Below, piece after piece: positions 26,772-35,191 of a stretch of 64,000 nucleotides of DNA. The stretch covers positions 124,001 through 188,000 of the forward strand of contig JBCCHF010000003.1 in NCBI GenBank assembly GCA_039028895.1. Direction: 5' to 3'. Numbering within the stretch: the first letter of the stretch is position 1; every line of letters begins with the position of its first letter. The translations under genes and the position numbers were made by a program. Source of the stretch: JAHDCJ01 sp039028895. Its GTDB lineage: Bacteria; Bacteroidota; Bacteroidia; Chitinophagales; Saprospiraceae. The notes under the pieces were generated by a model. The model made no database searches. It saw nothing but the letters and a program-made list of their open reading frames with translations, and was not told where the DNA came from.

Positions 26772-28850
26772 TCATCGCAAAACCAAAACGTCACCTTTGA
26801 GAAAAGCTGGATTGCCTTCATTGTCTTCATGAGCAATCATCCAAACATAGATGCCTTCAATGACAAGACGGCCGTGGAAAGTGCCGTCCCATCCTTCGTC
26901 AATAGCCGTGGATTCAAAGATCAAGCTTCCCCAGCGATCGAAAATCAGGAGTTGATAGTTGCCGCTAACGCAGCCAAATGGCTTGAATTCATCATTCACA
27001 CCATCATAATTCGGAGTAAAGACATTTGGGACAAAAGAAATGGTGCAGTTTGATTCACAGTCTCCTTCGGTTATATTCACAGCATCTATAAGTACACAAT
27101 CTTCGAAAGTAGCAGTCACGGTGTATGTTCCTGGCTCGGTAACTTCGAAAAATTGGCCCGAAAAGCCATTCTGCCATTCCAGCAGCCCTTGTGGCCCCTG
27201 CCATGTGGGTTGTAATACTATAGGTTCATTCGGACAAACAGATCGCCCTTGGCCCAAATCAAGACTGGCGAAAGTCTCGACTGCTATGGAATAATTTATG
27301 CTTCCGCAATGGTTGGTAGCAGTAAGGGTGAAAGTTCCTGGGTCTTTAAATTCCCTTACGGGGAATGCAAAACCGTCATGCCATGTAAGTTCTGCATTAA
27401 CGTGGGAAAGGTCTATTGTACTTGTTTCATCATCGCATAACAAGATGCTTTCAGGAATTTCTATTTCGGGCAAACCGTCAATTTGGAGTTGGAAAGACAG
27501 CCGATAATCACGGCATGGATGGAACACATCAACAGCAACCTTGAAATGACCACTGCTGGAGAAGCTATGTTCTGCATTTAATTGGGTAGATGTATTGTTG
27601 GTACCACTATTGGGGTCACCAAAGTGCCATCGTACAGAATCCACCTGGTCAAGGTTATCGACCTGAAAAAGACTGGTCATGCCCGCACATGATTTTTCAA
27701 TCAAAACAATTTCAGGGTCATCTTTCCTGCTGACCGTTCTGTCGGGCAGGCCTGATTTTGAATTTCTTCCGGCGAGATCAATCGCATTATCTTCAAACAT
27801 GCAGCTTAGTCCTAATTGATCAGGGGCATGTATGACTGCCAGAGTACTGTTGTTGCGTTTTGCAAGGTAGATGTTATCATCAGGCCCGATTTGCAGGGCA
27901 GAAACCTGGCTGTTTAGCGAAATGTTACCACTAATCTCCAAAACAGACTGCTGAATGGCTACGAGAGTCGATGCATTAAGATCGACCTGGAAAACTTTGC
28001 CATTAATATCAGTGCCTGTAGCGAAATACAGTTTGCTGCCGTCTGGCGAAAATTCAAGACCATAGACATCATGATTCAGCGAATCGAGCAATACCCATGA
28101 AGCAACCTCTCCAGTCGCTCGATTGAAATTAAAGATTTCACATCGGCCGATCTCTTCGTCGATGCGCGTAATGGCGGCTAGTTTGTCGCCTTGTTGGGAG
28201 GCTTTCATATATCCTACTGCGCCAGGCCCATTTTGGTGAGTTGATCCGGTGAAACTTTCGACGGCTTCCCCTTCAAGACCATTTGGGGTTAGAAGGTAGG
28301 TCACGAAGCGATTACTCGCTACGCCATGCGCGATTATCCATCGGTCCAATTCATTGCAGGCAGGAATGACCGCTAGTTTTTCTGAGACGGGTGCTTCCAT
28401 CAGGATATTCTTGCTCGTAACTGCTCCTAGCCCACCTCCGGCATTCATATTAACAATGGAATATCTTAGTCCCTGTGGCCAACCGAGTCGGTCGACAGTA
28501 AAGATGTAATAAAGATGGTCGCTGTCAGGTAAAGGCACAATTCTGACTTGCGTAGAAACAGTATTCCCTGAAAGGCCAGTACCATTTTCCATTGGGATAT
28601 GAAACCGATTCCAGACTGTTGCACTATTGGTATAAAACAGCAAATTACCTTCTTCATCTGAAATGCTTGCTGAAGCTGCGGGCGTATTCATTACTGAATT
28701 TGTGATGGCGATTGGAGGCGAGCTATTAAAGCTAAGTCCTGCAAAGCGGCCAAAATACCAGTTGTTGTTCTCGTTTTGTGATGAAACAAGCGAAACTGAA
28801 GATAGTATGCATAACACAACCATTAAAGCTTTGGATAGTAGCTTTCCCAT
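26772..28850 (-). CDS. Surface protein with type B (CHU_C) T9SS sorting domain
   Basis: About 692 residues. A signal peptide (about 1-25) is followed by a beta-propeller-like half that reports 'NNWYFGRFAGLSF' and repeated strands with 'PDGSKLYFATGTD'. Then come a PKD-like segment with 'VRWHFGDPNSGT' (about 400-460), two short Ig-like repeats ('PGTFTLTATNHCG' and 'PGTYTVTATFEDC'), and the gliding-motility-type C-terminal domain 'VPNVFTPNYDGVNDEF' ... 'IFDRWGSLIFES'. That last domain directs export by the type IX system and attachment to the cell surface. The ligand is unknown. An ATG three bases further upstream (28853) is equally possible. Confidence 0.9.
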   Translation of the reverse strand: MGKLLSKALMVVLCILSSVSLVSSQNENNNWYFGRFAGLSFNSSPPIAITNSVMNTPAASASISDEEGNLLFYTNSATVWNRFHIPMENGTGLSGNTVSTQVRIVPLPDSDHLYYIFTVDRLGWPQGLRYSIVNMNAGGGLGAVTSKNILMEAPVSEKLAVIPACNELDRWIIAHGVASNRFVTYLLTPNGLEGEAVESFTGSTHQNGPGAVGYMKASQQGDKLAAITRIDEEIGRCEIFNFNRATGEVASWVLLDSLNHDVYGLEFSPDGSKLYFATGTDINGKVFQVDLNASTLVAIQQSVLEISGNISLNSQVSALQIGPDDNIYLAKRNNSTLAVIHAPDQLGLSCMFEDNAIDLAGRNSKSGLPDRTVSRKDDPEIVLIEKSCAGMTSLFQVDNLDQVDSVRWHFGDPNSGTNNTSTQLNAEHSFSSSGHFKVAVDVFHPCRDYRLSFQLQIDGLPEIEIPESILLCDDETSTIDLSHVNAELTWHDGFAFPVREFKDPGTFTLTATNHCGSINYSIAVETFASLDLGQGRSVCPNEPIVLQPTWQGPQGLLEWQNGFSGQFFEVTEPGTYTVTATFEDCVLIDAVNITEGDCESNCTISFVPNVFTPNYDGVNDEFKPFGCVSGNYQLLIFDRWGSLIFESTAIDEGWDGTFHGRLVIEGIYVWMIAHEDNEGNPAFLKGDVLVLR

Positions 28851-28958
28851 CATAATGTGGTTTATTGAAATTGAGTTGGTTGAGTTTTGAGTGGATTACT
28901 AATTTACGATAATTTGGTGATTGCCATTGGCTAGTAACCCAGTGGGCTAGAATTATTC

Positions 28959-29085
28959 AACGCGGAGGCGCAGAGGACACTAAGGCCCGCAGAGAATTTT
29001 TATACTAAAAAAGCCATAGATGAATTCATTCATCTATGGCCGTAAAAATAATTCTTTGCGAGTCCTTTACGCCATTTGCGTGAAC
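28959..29085. repeat. Dispersed repeat fragment flanking the aspS terminator
   Basis: The segment 28959-28995 (caacgcggaggcgcagagg ... gcccgcagag) and its partner at 29045-29085 (attctttgcgagtccttt ... gccatttgcgtga) match the wording of the 'gcggaggcgcagag/ctttgcg.cctttgcg' intergenic repeats common in bacterial genomes. The two halves point towards each other and bracket a hairpin. Confidence 0.55.
29005..29040 (-). terminator. Rho-independent terminator downstream of aspS
   Basis: A perfect 12-bp stem (gccatagatgaa / ttcatctatggc, 29013-29040) with a ttca loop is followed on the minus strand by a run of six Ts (29012-29007), about 97 bp after the aspS stop. Confidence 0.8.
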
Positions 29086-29137
29086 CATAAGAGCCAAAGG
29101 CCTCATCGTCTCCGCTGAAAATCTAATCTAAAGTCGT

Positions 29138-30904
29138 CTAGTCCTCATCGATATCAATCTCCAGACCAAGTTCCTCTAACTGTTCCTGATCGACTGGAGA
29201 TGGAGCATCGATCATCATATCCCGCCCCATATTGTTTTTAGGAAAAGCGATGAAATCGCGAATCGACTCCTGTCCATTCATTACTGCACAAAGCCGATCA
29301 AAACCGAATGCGATACCACCATGAGGAGGCGCTCCATATTCGAAAGCACCCAGCAGGAAGCCAAATTGTGCTTCGGCCTCTTCTTTGGTGAATCCAAGGA
29401 GATCAAAATTGCGACTTTGTAACGCTCGATCGTGGATACGGATAGAGCCACCGCCAATTTCCGCGCCGTTAATAACAAGGTCATACGCATCAGCCCGTAA
29501 GGCTTTCATCGTCTCATGGTCGCCAGTGAGCATTCTGTCCATATCAGACTTCTTTGGAGAAGTGAAAGGATGGTGCATCGCATGAAAACGTCCTGACTCT
29601 TCATCCCATTCCAGTAATGGGAAATCAACAACCCAGAGCGGTTTGAAATCGCCTGGTTTACGAAGACCTAGTTGGTCGCCGACATGAAGCCGGAGTTCGT
29701 TCAATTGTTTGCGTACGCGATCGGTTTCCCCTGCCATGATTAACAGAAGATCACCCGGTTTTGCACCGAAGGCTTCCGCCCATGCTTTCAGCTCGTCGTC
29801 GTTAAAAAATTTCCCTACAGTTGATTTGTAGCTGCCATCTTCATTGCACTTGACATAGACTAACCCTTTTGCTCCGATTTGTGGTCTTTTTACCCAATTA
29901 ACCAGGCCGTCAAGTTGTTTGCGCGTATAGCTTGCAGCTCCAGGGGCGCAAATGCCTACGACCAATTCAGCTGAGTCGAATACCACGAAGTCTTTTCCTT
30001 TAGTGAGTTCGTTCATCTCGAGAAATTCCATCCCGAATCGCATATCGGGTTTGTCAGATCCGAAGCGTCTCATGGCATCGTCGTATGTCATTCTAGGAAA
30101 GTCTGGCAGTTCAATGCCTTTTACTTCTTGAAACAAGTTCTTGGTCAACCCTTCGAAGGTTTCCAGAACATCATCCTGTGTAACGAAGGACATTTCACAG
30201 TCGATCTGGGTAAATTCAGGCTGACGATCGGCCCTCAAGTCTTCATCACGGAAACATTTTACGATTTGGAAATACTTGTCCAATCCAGAAACCATCAATA
30301 GCTGTTTGAAGGTTTGTGGTGATTGGGGCAATGCGTAAAACTGCCCTTTATTCATCCTTGAAGGAACAACAAAGTCACGTGCGCCTTCGGGGGTGCTCTT
30401 GATAAGATTGGGCGTTTCAACTTCAATAAAGCCCTGATCCGCCAGGTATTTGCGAGTGGCGATGGCCAGTTTACTTCTGAAAATGATGTTTTGCTGCACA
30501 GGGTTTCTGCGCAGGTCGAGATAACGATATTTCATCCGGAGATCATCGCCACCATCAGTTTCATCGTCGATAGTGAATGGCGGGAGCTTTGACTCATTTA
30601 GAATATTCAAGTTACTTACCTCAATTTCAATATCTCCTGTTGGAATATTGGGGTTTTTGTTACTGCGTTCTCTGACTTTTCCGACAATCTGGATAACGAA
30701 TTCTCGACCTAGTTTTCTTGCTTGTTCGCAAAGGCCCTGGTCAGTCTCCATATTGAATACCAATTGGGTGATACCGTACCTGTCGCGCAGGTCGATAAAG
30801 GTCATGCCTCCAAAGTCGCGATTTCGGTACATCCATCCGGCAAGCGTGACTTCCTGCCCCTCGTTTTCGAGTCTTAATTCTCCGCAGGTGTGTGATCTGT
30901 ACAT
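29138..30904 (-). CDS. aspS: Aspartyl-tRNA synthetase
   Basis: 588 residues, the usual bacterial length with the GAD insertion domain. An OB-fold anticodon-binding domain (about 1-105, 'GWMYRNRDFGGMTFIDLRD') is followed by the class II core: motif 2 'FRDEDLRADRQPEFTQID' near 217-234, and motif 3 'GGIAFGFDRL' near 533. It charges tRNA-Asp in the cytoplasm. The C terminus is a short acidic tail. A strong terminator lies downstream. Confidence 0.97.
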   Translation of the reverse strand: MYRSHTCGELRLENEGQEVTLAGWMYRNRDFGGMTFIDLRDRYGITQLVFNMETDQGLCEQARKLGREFVIQIVGKVRERSNKNPNIPTGDIEIEVSNLNILNESKLPPFTIDDETDGGDDLRMKYRYLDLRRNPVQQNIIFRSKLAIATRKYLADQGFIEVETPNLIKSTPEGARDFVVPSRMNKGQFYALPQSPQTFKQLLMVSGLDKYFQIVKCFRDEDLRADRQPEFTQIDCEMSFVTQDDVLETFEGLTKNLFQEVKGIELPDFPRMTYDDAMRRFGSDKPDMRFGMEFLEMNELTKGKDFVVFDSAELVVGICAPGAASYTRKQLDGLVNWVKRPQIGAKGLVYVKCNEDGSYKSTVGKFFNDDELKAWAEAFGAKPGDLLLIMAGETDRVRKQLNELRLHVGDQLGLRKPGDFKPLWVVDFPLLEWDEESGRFHAMHHPFTSPKKSDMDRMLTGDHETMKALRADAYDLVINGAEIGGGSIRIHDRALQSRNFDLLGFTKEEAEAQFGFLLGAFEYGAPPHGGIAFGFDRLCAVMNGQESIRDFIAFPKNNMGRDMMIDAPSPVDQEQLEELGLEIDIDED

Positions 30905-31040
30905 TTTTTATTGTTTGTCGCTTCGCGCCATCGCAATACTGCTTTGCAGCATTGTTGTCGCTTCGCTTTATTGTTGGATTGACTGAGTTTAGGTAATTAC
31001 AAATCAGCCTTCAAAAAAATTCCCGTAAAGGTAAAAAAAG

Positions 31041-31550
31041 CTATTCATACGCGTAATACATAGCAGACTTAATCACCTTTTCTCCATCGGTTTTAAACCA
31101 GAGGTAGTCTTGCCATCCACGCCAGAAATAGATATGATATTCAACAGAAGGGTCTTGTGAGATCTCAGAAATTGCGGTTTGCAGAACCTCGTCTTTGGGT
31201 GGGGTGTATTTTGCGATGTTTGTCTTCGAAAGGATCAGATCGGGCTTTCCGAGAAGAAGGGAAATTTTTGAACCTTTGGTGCCTTCTTCTACCCTGTCCC
31301 TCCAGACTTGCATGGCGATGTGGAGGTCACTGTTAAATTCACGGTGGCAATCCTGCTCGGTGGTCCTCATTTCAATGAAGTATTTGCTGAGTGCCTTGTT
31401 TGACCATTTGGTCCATGCCGCATCACCGTACTTTGGAAGATAGTAGCAGTCCATTTTTCCTGTCGAGCCAATTACTACAGGCGCTTTGCAGCTTAGAGAC
31501 AATAGGGTAAAGGCTATCAGGGCTGCCAGGATTGTTGTCGTTCGTTTCAC
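31041..31550 (-). CDS. Hypothetical lipoprotein
   Basis: 169 residues with a lipoprotein signal ending LSLSC (Cys about 21). The mature domain is not recognised. It has 'DCYYLPKYGDAAWTKWSNKA', 'AMQVWRDRVEEGTKGSK', a central 'LLLGKPDLILSK' that resembles a periplasmic binding edge, and aromatic 'VEYHIYFWRGWQDYLWF' near the C terminus. It stands between aspS and guaB, separated from both by short AT-rich spacers containing gttgtcgcttcgc-type repeats. Confidence 0.7.
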   Translation of the reverse strand: MKRTTTILAALIAFTLLSLSCKAPVVIGSTGKMDCYYLPKYGDAAWTKWSNKALSKYFIEMRTTEQDCHREFNSDLHIAMQVWRDRVEEGTKGSKISLLLGKPDLILSKTNIAKYTPPKDEVLQTAISEISQDPSVEYHIYFWRGWQDYLWFKTDGEKVIKSAMYYAYE

Positions 31551-31590
31551 TCACTTACTTTTTGTTGCCTTCGGCTTACTTATTAATGGG

Positions 31591-33072
31591 TTAGCGGCGT
31601 GAGTAATTTGGTGATTCTTTAGTGATGGTGATATCGTGTGGGTGACTCTCGTGGATGCCCGCTGAAGTGATGTTGACGAAAGATGCCGTGTTTTGAAGGG
31701 TTTCTACGTCTTTTGCTCCGCAATATCCCATACCGGCTCTAAGGCCTCCAACATATTGGACCATAACTTCAGCAAGTGTGCCTTTAAAAGGTATTCTTCC
31801 TTCGATCCCTTCTGGTACCAGTTTTTTGATATCGTCTTCGACATCCTGGAAATAACGATCTTTTGAGCCTTTGTTCATTGCTCCAATCGATCCCATTCCT
31901 CTGTAGATCTTGAATTTCCGGCCTTCATAAATAATAGTTTCTCCTGGAGACTCTTCAACGCCAGCGAAAAGGGAACCTGCCATGATTGTACTGGCTCCGG
32001 CTCCGAGGGCTTTGACGATGTCACCTGTGTACCGAATGCCACCATCACCAATAATTGGGACACCAGAACCCTGCACTGCTTTTGCAGCTTCATAAATAGC
32101 ATATAGCTGAGGAACACCAACACCTGCAACAACTCTTGTCGTACAAATACTGCCAGGTCCTACCCCCACTTTAACAGCGTCTGCTCCAGCATCTACAAGG
32201 GCTTTGGCCCCAGCGCCAGTGGCTACGTTGCCGCCAATAACTTCCAGGTTAGGGAATTGGTTTTTGGCTTCTCGTACGGCATCAAGAACACCTTTTGAGT
32301 GACCATGTGCTGTATCGATACAAATGGCATCAACGCCAACATCAACCATCGCCTGGATGCGATCAAACATATCAGATGTTACACCAATAGCGGCACCAAC
32401 AACAAGACGACCAAAACGATCTTTACAAGCGCTTGGGTAACTTTGGACCTTCATGATGTCTTTATAGGTAATAAGACCCACCAACTTTCCATTATCATCA
32501 ACGACAGGAAGTTTTTCGATTTTATGCTTTTGGAGGATTTGTCGTGCTTGCTCCAGATTTGTACCTTCCGGTGCTGTTACTAAAGGGATTGGTGTCATCA
32601 GGTCTGTTACCGGGCGGGAAATTCTTTTTTCGAATCGTAGATCTCTGTTCGTAAGGATGCCTGCCAGCTCACCTCCATTGCTGACGATTGGAATACCACC
32701 AATTTTATAACGCTCCATTAATTCAAGTGCGTCAGCAATTGTAGACTCGGGACTTAGCGTTACCGGATCGAGGATCATACCACTCTCAGAACGTTTAACC
32801 CTTCTGACCTGTTCTGCCTGTTTTTCGATACTCATATTTTTATGAATAATACCGATGCCGCCTTGCCTTGCAATAGCAATGGCCAGCTTAAACTCGGTAA
32901 CAGTATCCATGGCAGCCGAAACTACTGGAACGTTTAGCCTGATGTTGCGTGTGAGTTGGGAACTTATATCGACTTCTCTGGGCAGAACCTCTGAATAGGC
33001 AGGAACCAATAGGACATCATCAAAGGTATAAGCTTGTCCCAGAAATTTGTTTGTACTTTTTTCTTTTTCCAT
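31591..33072 (-). CDS. guaB: IMP dehydrogenase
   Basis: About 493 residues that oxidise IMP to XMP with NAD, the first step to GMP. The barrel begins 'FDDVLLVPAYSEVLPREVD'. A pair of CBS domains lies at about 95-215 ('IVSNGGELAGILTNRDLRFE', 'LVGLITYKDIMKVQSYPSA'). The catalytic loop is 'GVGPGSICTTRVVAGVGVPQ', with the nucleophilic Cys, then the mobile flap. The ATG at 33072 is used; a TTG two codons upstream lies inside the -7 promoter box. The promoter is a near-perfect TTTG-N20-TACCTTTG. Confidence 0.97.
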   Translation of the reverse strand: MEKEKSTNKFLGQAYTFDDVLLVPAYSEVLPREVDISSQLTRNIRLNVPVVSAAMDTVTEFKLAIAIARQGGIGIIHKNMSIEKQAEQVRRVKRSESGMILDPVTLSPESTIADALELMERYKIGGIPIVSNGGELAGILTNRDLRFEKRISRPVTDLMTPIPLVTAPEGTNLEQARQILQKHKIEKLPVVDDNGKLVGLITYKDIMKVQSYPSACKDRFGRLVVGAAIGVTSDMFDRIQAMVDVGVDAICIDTAHGHSKGVLDAVREAKNQFPNLEVIGGNVATGAGAKALVDAGADAVKVGVGPGSICTTRVVAGVGVPQLYAIYEAAKAVQGSGVPIIGDGGIRYTGDIVKALGAGASTIMAGSLFAGVEESPGETIIYEGRKFKIYRGMGSIGAMNKGSKDRYFQDVEDDIKKLVPEGIEGRIPFKGTLAEVMVQYVGGLRAGMGYCGAKDVETLQNTASFVNITSAGIHESHPHDITITKESPNYSRR

Positions 33073-33075
33073 GCG

Positions 33076-33107
33076 CAAAGGTAAGGATATTGGAAAAAAG
33101 AACCAAA
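33076..33107 (-). promoter_or_regulatory. guaB promoter (TTTG-N20-TACCTTTG), likely leaderless
   Basis: On the minus strand TTTG (33107-33104) is followed after exactly 20 bases by TACCTTTG (33083-33076), the Bacteroidota -33/-7 consensus. Only three bases (CGC) separate it from the guaB ATG, so the transcript should begin at or beside the start codon. Confidence 0.6.
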
Positions 33108-33145
33108 CAAAAATGATGTGTCAAAAATGAACTTTGAGGTAAATC

Positions 33146-33829
33146 TTATGCGAGGTTTTCAAGGTCACGGATCAGGAGCCGTCTTCTGTTGAAAGTGATC
33201 AAATTTTTGCTGCGAAGATCATTTAAGACTGTTGTAACTGTTTGTCTTGAAGTAGCCGTAAGGTTAGCAATTTCCTGGTGTGTCATAAACCCTCTGACAA
33301 CTGTCTCATAACCAACGCGCTGGCCTTTCTCACTAGCCAGGTCTCTTATGAATTCGATGATCCTTGATCTGGAATCTTTGAATACCAGGGACTCAAGTCT
33401 CTTTTCCATTTTCAGAAGTCGTGACCCCATCATTTTCATCATAAAAAGATTGAGTGCACCATGCTCCCTCATTAGGCCTTTCATCTCCTGAACGGTAACG
33501 ATACACACCTCGGTGACTTCCTGGGCAATAGCGAAATCTCGTCTTTTTTCTTCCCCTATAAGTGAAAGCTCACCAAAAACACGGCCTGGGGTCAGGATGG
33601 TCTTGGTAATTTCTTTACCATCATCAGAATAGGTGCCGATCTTGACAGATCCCTCGGTCAGGAAGTAGATGCGGTCGGCATGTTCATCAGGAAGGTAGAT
33701 GTATTCCCCTTTCTTATAAGTTTTATGGACCTGGTTTTGATCAGCATGGGCCATTTTATTTGGGCAAAAAATGGCATTAACATCTATGTTGTCAAGAAAC
33801 CACAAAGTTTGATCGCTCATGGAATCCAA
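33146..33829 (-). CDS. Crp/Fnr-family transcriptional regulator
   Basis: About 227 residues: a cyclic-nucleotide-binding-like barrel (about 20-140, 'YKKGEYIYLPDEHADRIYFL', 'GRVFGELSLIGEEKRRDFA') and a C-terminal winged helix with 'MTHQEIANLTATSRQTVTTV' (about 178-197). The cAMP-contact arginine/serine pair of Crp is altered (GELSLIGEEKRRD), so effector identity is uncertain. No cysteine cluster for an Fe-S centre is present in the N terminus. A second ATG three codons in (MSDQT) is also possible. Confidence 0.9.
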   Translation of the reverse strand: MDSMSDQTLWFLDNIDVNAIFCPNKMAHADQNQVHKTYKKGEYIYLPDEHADRIYFLTEGSVKIGTYSDDGKEITKTILTPGRVFGELSLIGEEKRRDFAIAQEVTEVCIVTVQEMKGLMREHGALNLFMMKMMGSRLLKMEKRLESLVFKDSRSRIIEFIRDLASEKGQRVGYETVVRGFMTHQEIANLTATSRQTVTTVLNDLRSKNLITFNRRRLLIRDLENLA

Positions 33830-33953
33830 AGTTTTGAAGTTGAAATTTAGTGAGGGGGGAAACTAAACTAAACAATGAACAACAAATTTTCATAAAAGTT
33901 AACAAAATTTGCTAAAAAAAGCACGTTACTTTCCTAGGCGACATTTTGGCAAA

Positions 33954-35063
33954 TTATTTCAACAGGTTCGCAAATTTAGCATCGTAGCTTCCAGCCATTA
34001 TGTTCCAGTCATATTTTTCCGGGATATTTGAGTAAGTGCTGTTTCTAATTCTGGCCGGATTTGTTATAAGGTTTTTTAGTTTTTGATACAGTTCTTCAGT
34101 TGTTTTATAAAAGTATGGATCGTGGGTTTCTCCTGCGAAGTGCTCGGGAAAGGCTAATCGCTTTGGGAGGATCGGATAACAGCCACAATAGATAGCTTCC
34201 ATGACTGAAATACCAAAGAAATCCTGTTTGCTGGTTGTGAGGGCGATGTCTCCCGAGCACAGCAACCGGGCATATTCCTCAAAACTGGTGGCATACCCCC
34301 AGTGGATGATTCTGTCCCTAAGTTTGCGGTAAGCAACTGCAAAAATTGGTGGAAATTTGGCGTATTGTTCTCCTAAGACAATGAGCCCATACGCAATACC
34401 TTCTTCATCTAACCTAAACAAGGCATTAAAGAAGTCATCCGGATTTTTGTCGTATTCCCATCGGTGGTTCCATAATATGACCGGAAGTGTGTTGTTTTTT
34501 TCCTTCCGGAATGGATCAAACCTCTTTAAGTCTAGGCCAAGGTGTAGTGTTTCGCTTTTTGCTTTGATCTTGTCAATGCTATCCGCTTCCTGGTGGTCAG
34601 GAAATTGTTTGAGGAACGGGCCAAGAGCCTGCAGAAATGCTTCCCTGTGAAAGTCTGAATTAAAGAAAATAGCATCTGCGGATAATGCTGACGTGAAATT
34701 GATGAATCCGTAATGGTTATCCCGACCATGAAGCCTGTCAGGATCTTGGTCTGACCAGGGGTAGGTAATTTGATTTTCATGGAAATAGGCAGACACAGGA
34801 ATTTCGGAAGTTACTTTTCGCGTAAGCGATAAAAATGTAGAAAGATCAAGCATGTCTGATGCCAGCAGGAGGTCAGGGTGGTCGGCGGACTCAAGGAATT
34901 GATTGGCGAGGCTTACGGCACCTCCATGCATGCGCCATTTCCAGTGCCTGCCTTGCAAAGACAGGATTTTGATGTCATGCTGGCTGTGTTGTTGGTAGCC
35001 CTCAGCCCAGCTTTTATGACTTCCAGCGAAAAATGGTTCCAGTATCGTGATCTTCATCTCCAT
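33954..35063 (-). CDS. GTDC1/QTMAN-like tRNA-queuosine mannosyltransferase homologue
   Basis: 369 residues of GT-B fold. The N-terminal DUF3524 half reads 'ITILEPFFAGSHKSWAEGYQ', 'GRHWKWRMHGGA', 'YFHENQITYPW', 'HYGFINFTSALSADAIFFNS'. The C-terminal donor half has 'ILWNHRWEYDKNPDDFF', 'IVLGEQYA' and 'DFFGISVMEAIYCGCYPILP'. These are the hallmarks of the family to which animal GTDC1 belongs, the enzyme that adds mannose to queuosine-34 of tRNA-Asp. The bacterial product is not established here, so the substrate is inference. The gene is single, divergent from the ABC permease. The start may be two codons later (MKITILEP). Confidence 0.83.
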   Translation of the reverse strand: MEMKITILEPFFAGSHKSWAEGYQQHSQHDIKILSLQGRHWKWRMHGGAVSLANQFLESADHPDLLLASDMLDLSTFLSLTRKVTSEIPVSAYFHENQITYPWSDQDPDRLHGRDNHYGFINFTSALSADAIFFNSDFHREAFLQALGPFLKQFPDHQEADSIDKIKAKSETLHLGLDLKRFDPFRKEKNNTLPVILWNHRWEYDKNPDDFFNALFRLDEEGIAYGLIVLGEQYAKFPPIFAVAYRKLRDRIIHWGYATSFEEYARLLCSGDIALTTSKQDFFGISVMEAIYCGCYPILPKRLAFPEHFAGETHDPYFYKTTEELYQKLKNLITNPARIRNSTYSNIPEKYDWNIMAGSYDAKFANLLK

Positions 35064-35191
35064 ATTATATGTAAGTGCAAGCTAAAGATTATGAAAATGT
35101 TAAAAAAGCGTGCTGGAGTTAATATGGTATAAAAATGCCTATCTTGGTGGGAGTTAACCTCAAGGAAACCTTTGCCCACAAAGGGTTCAGG

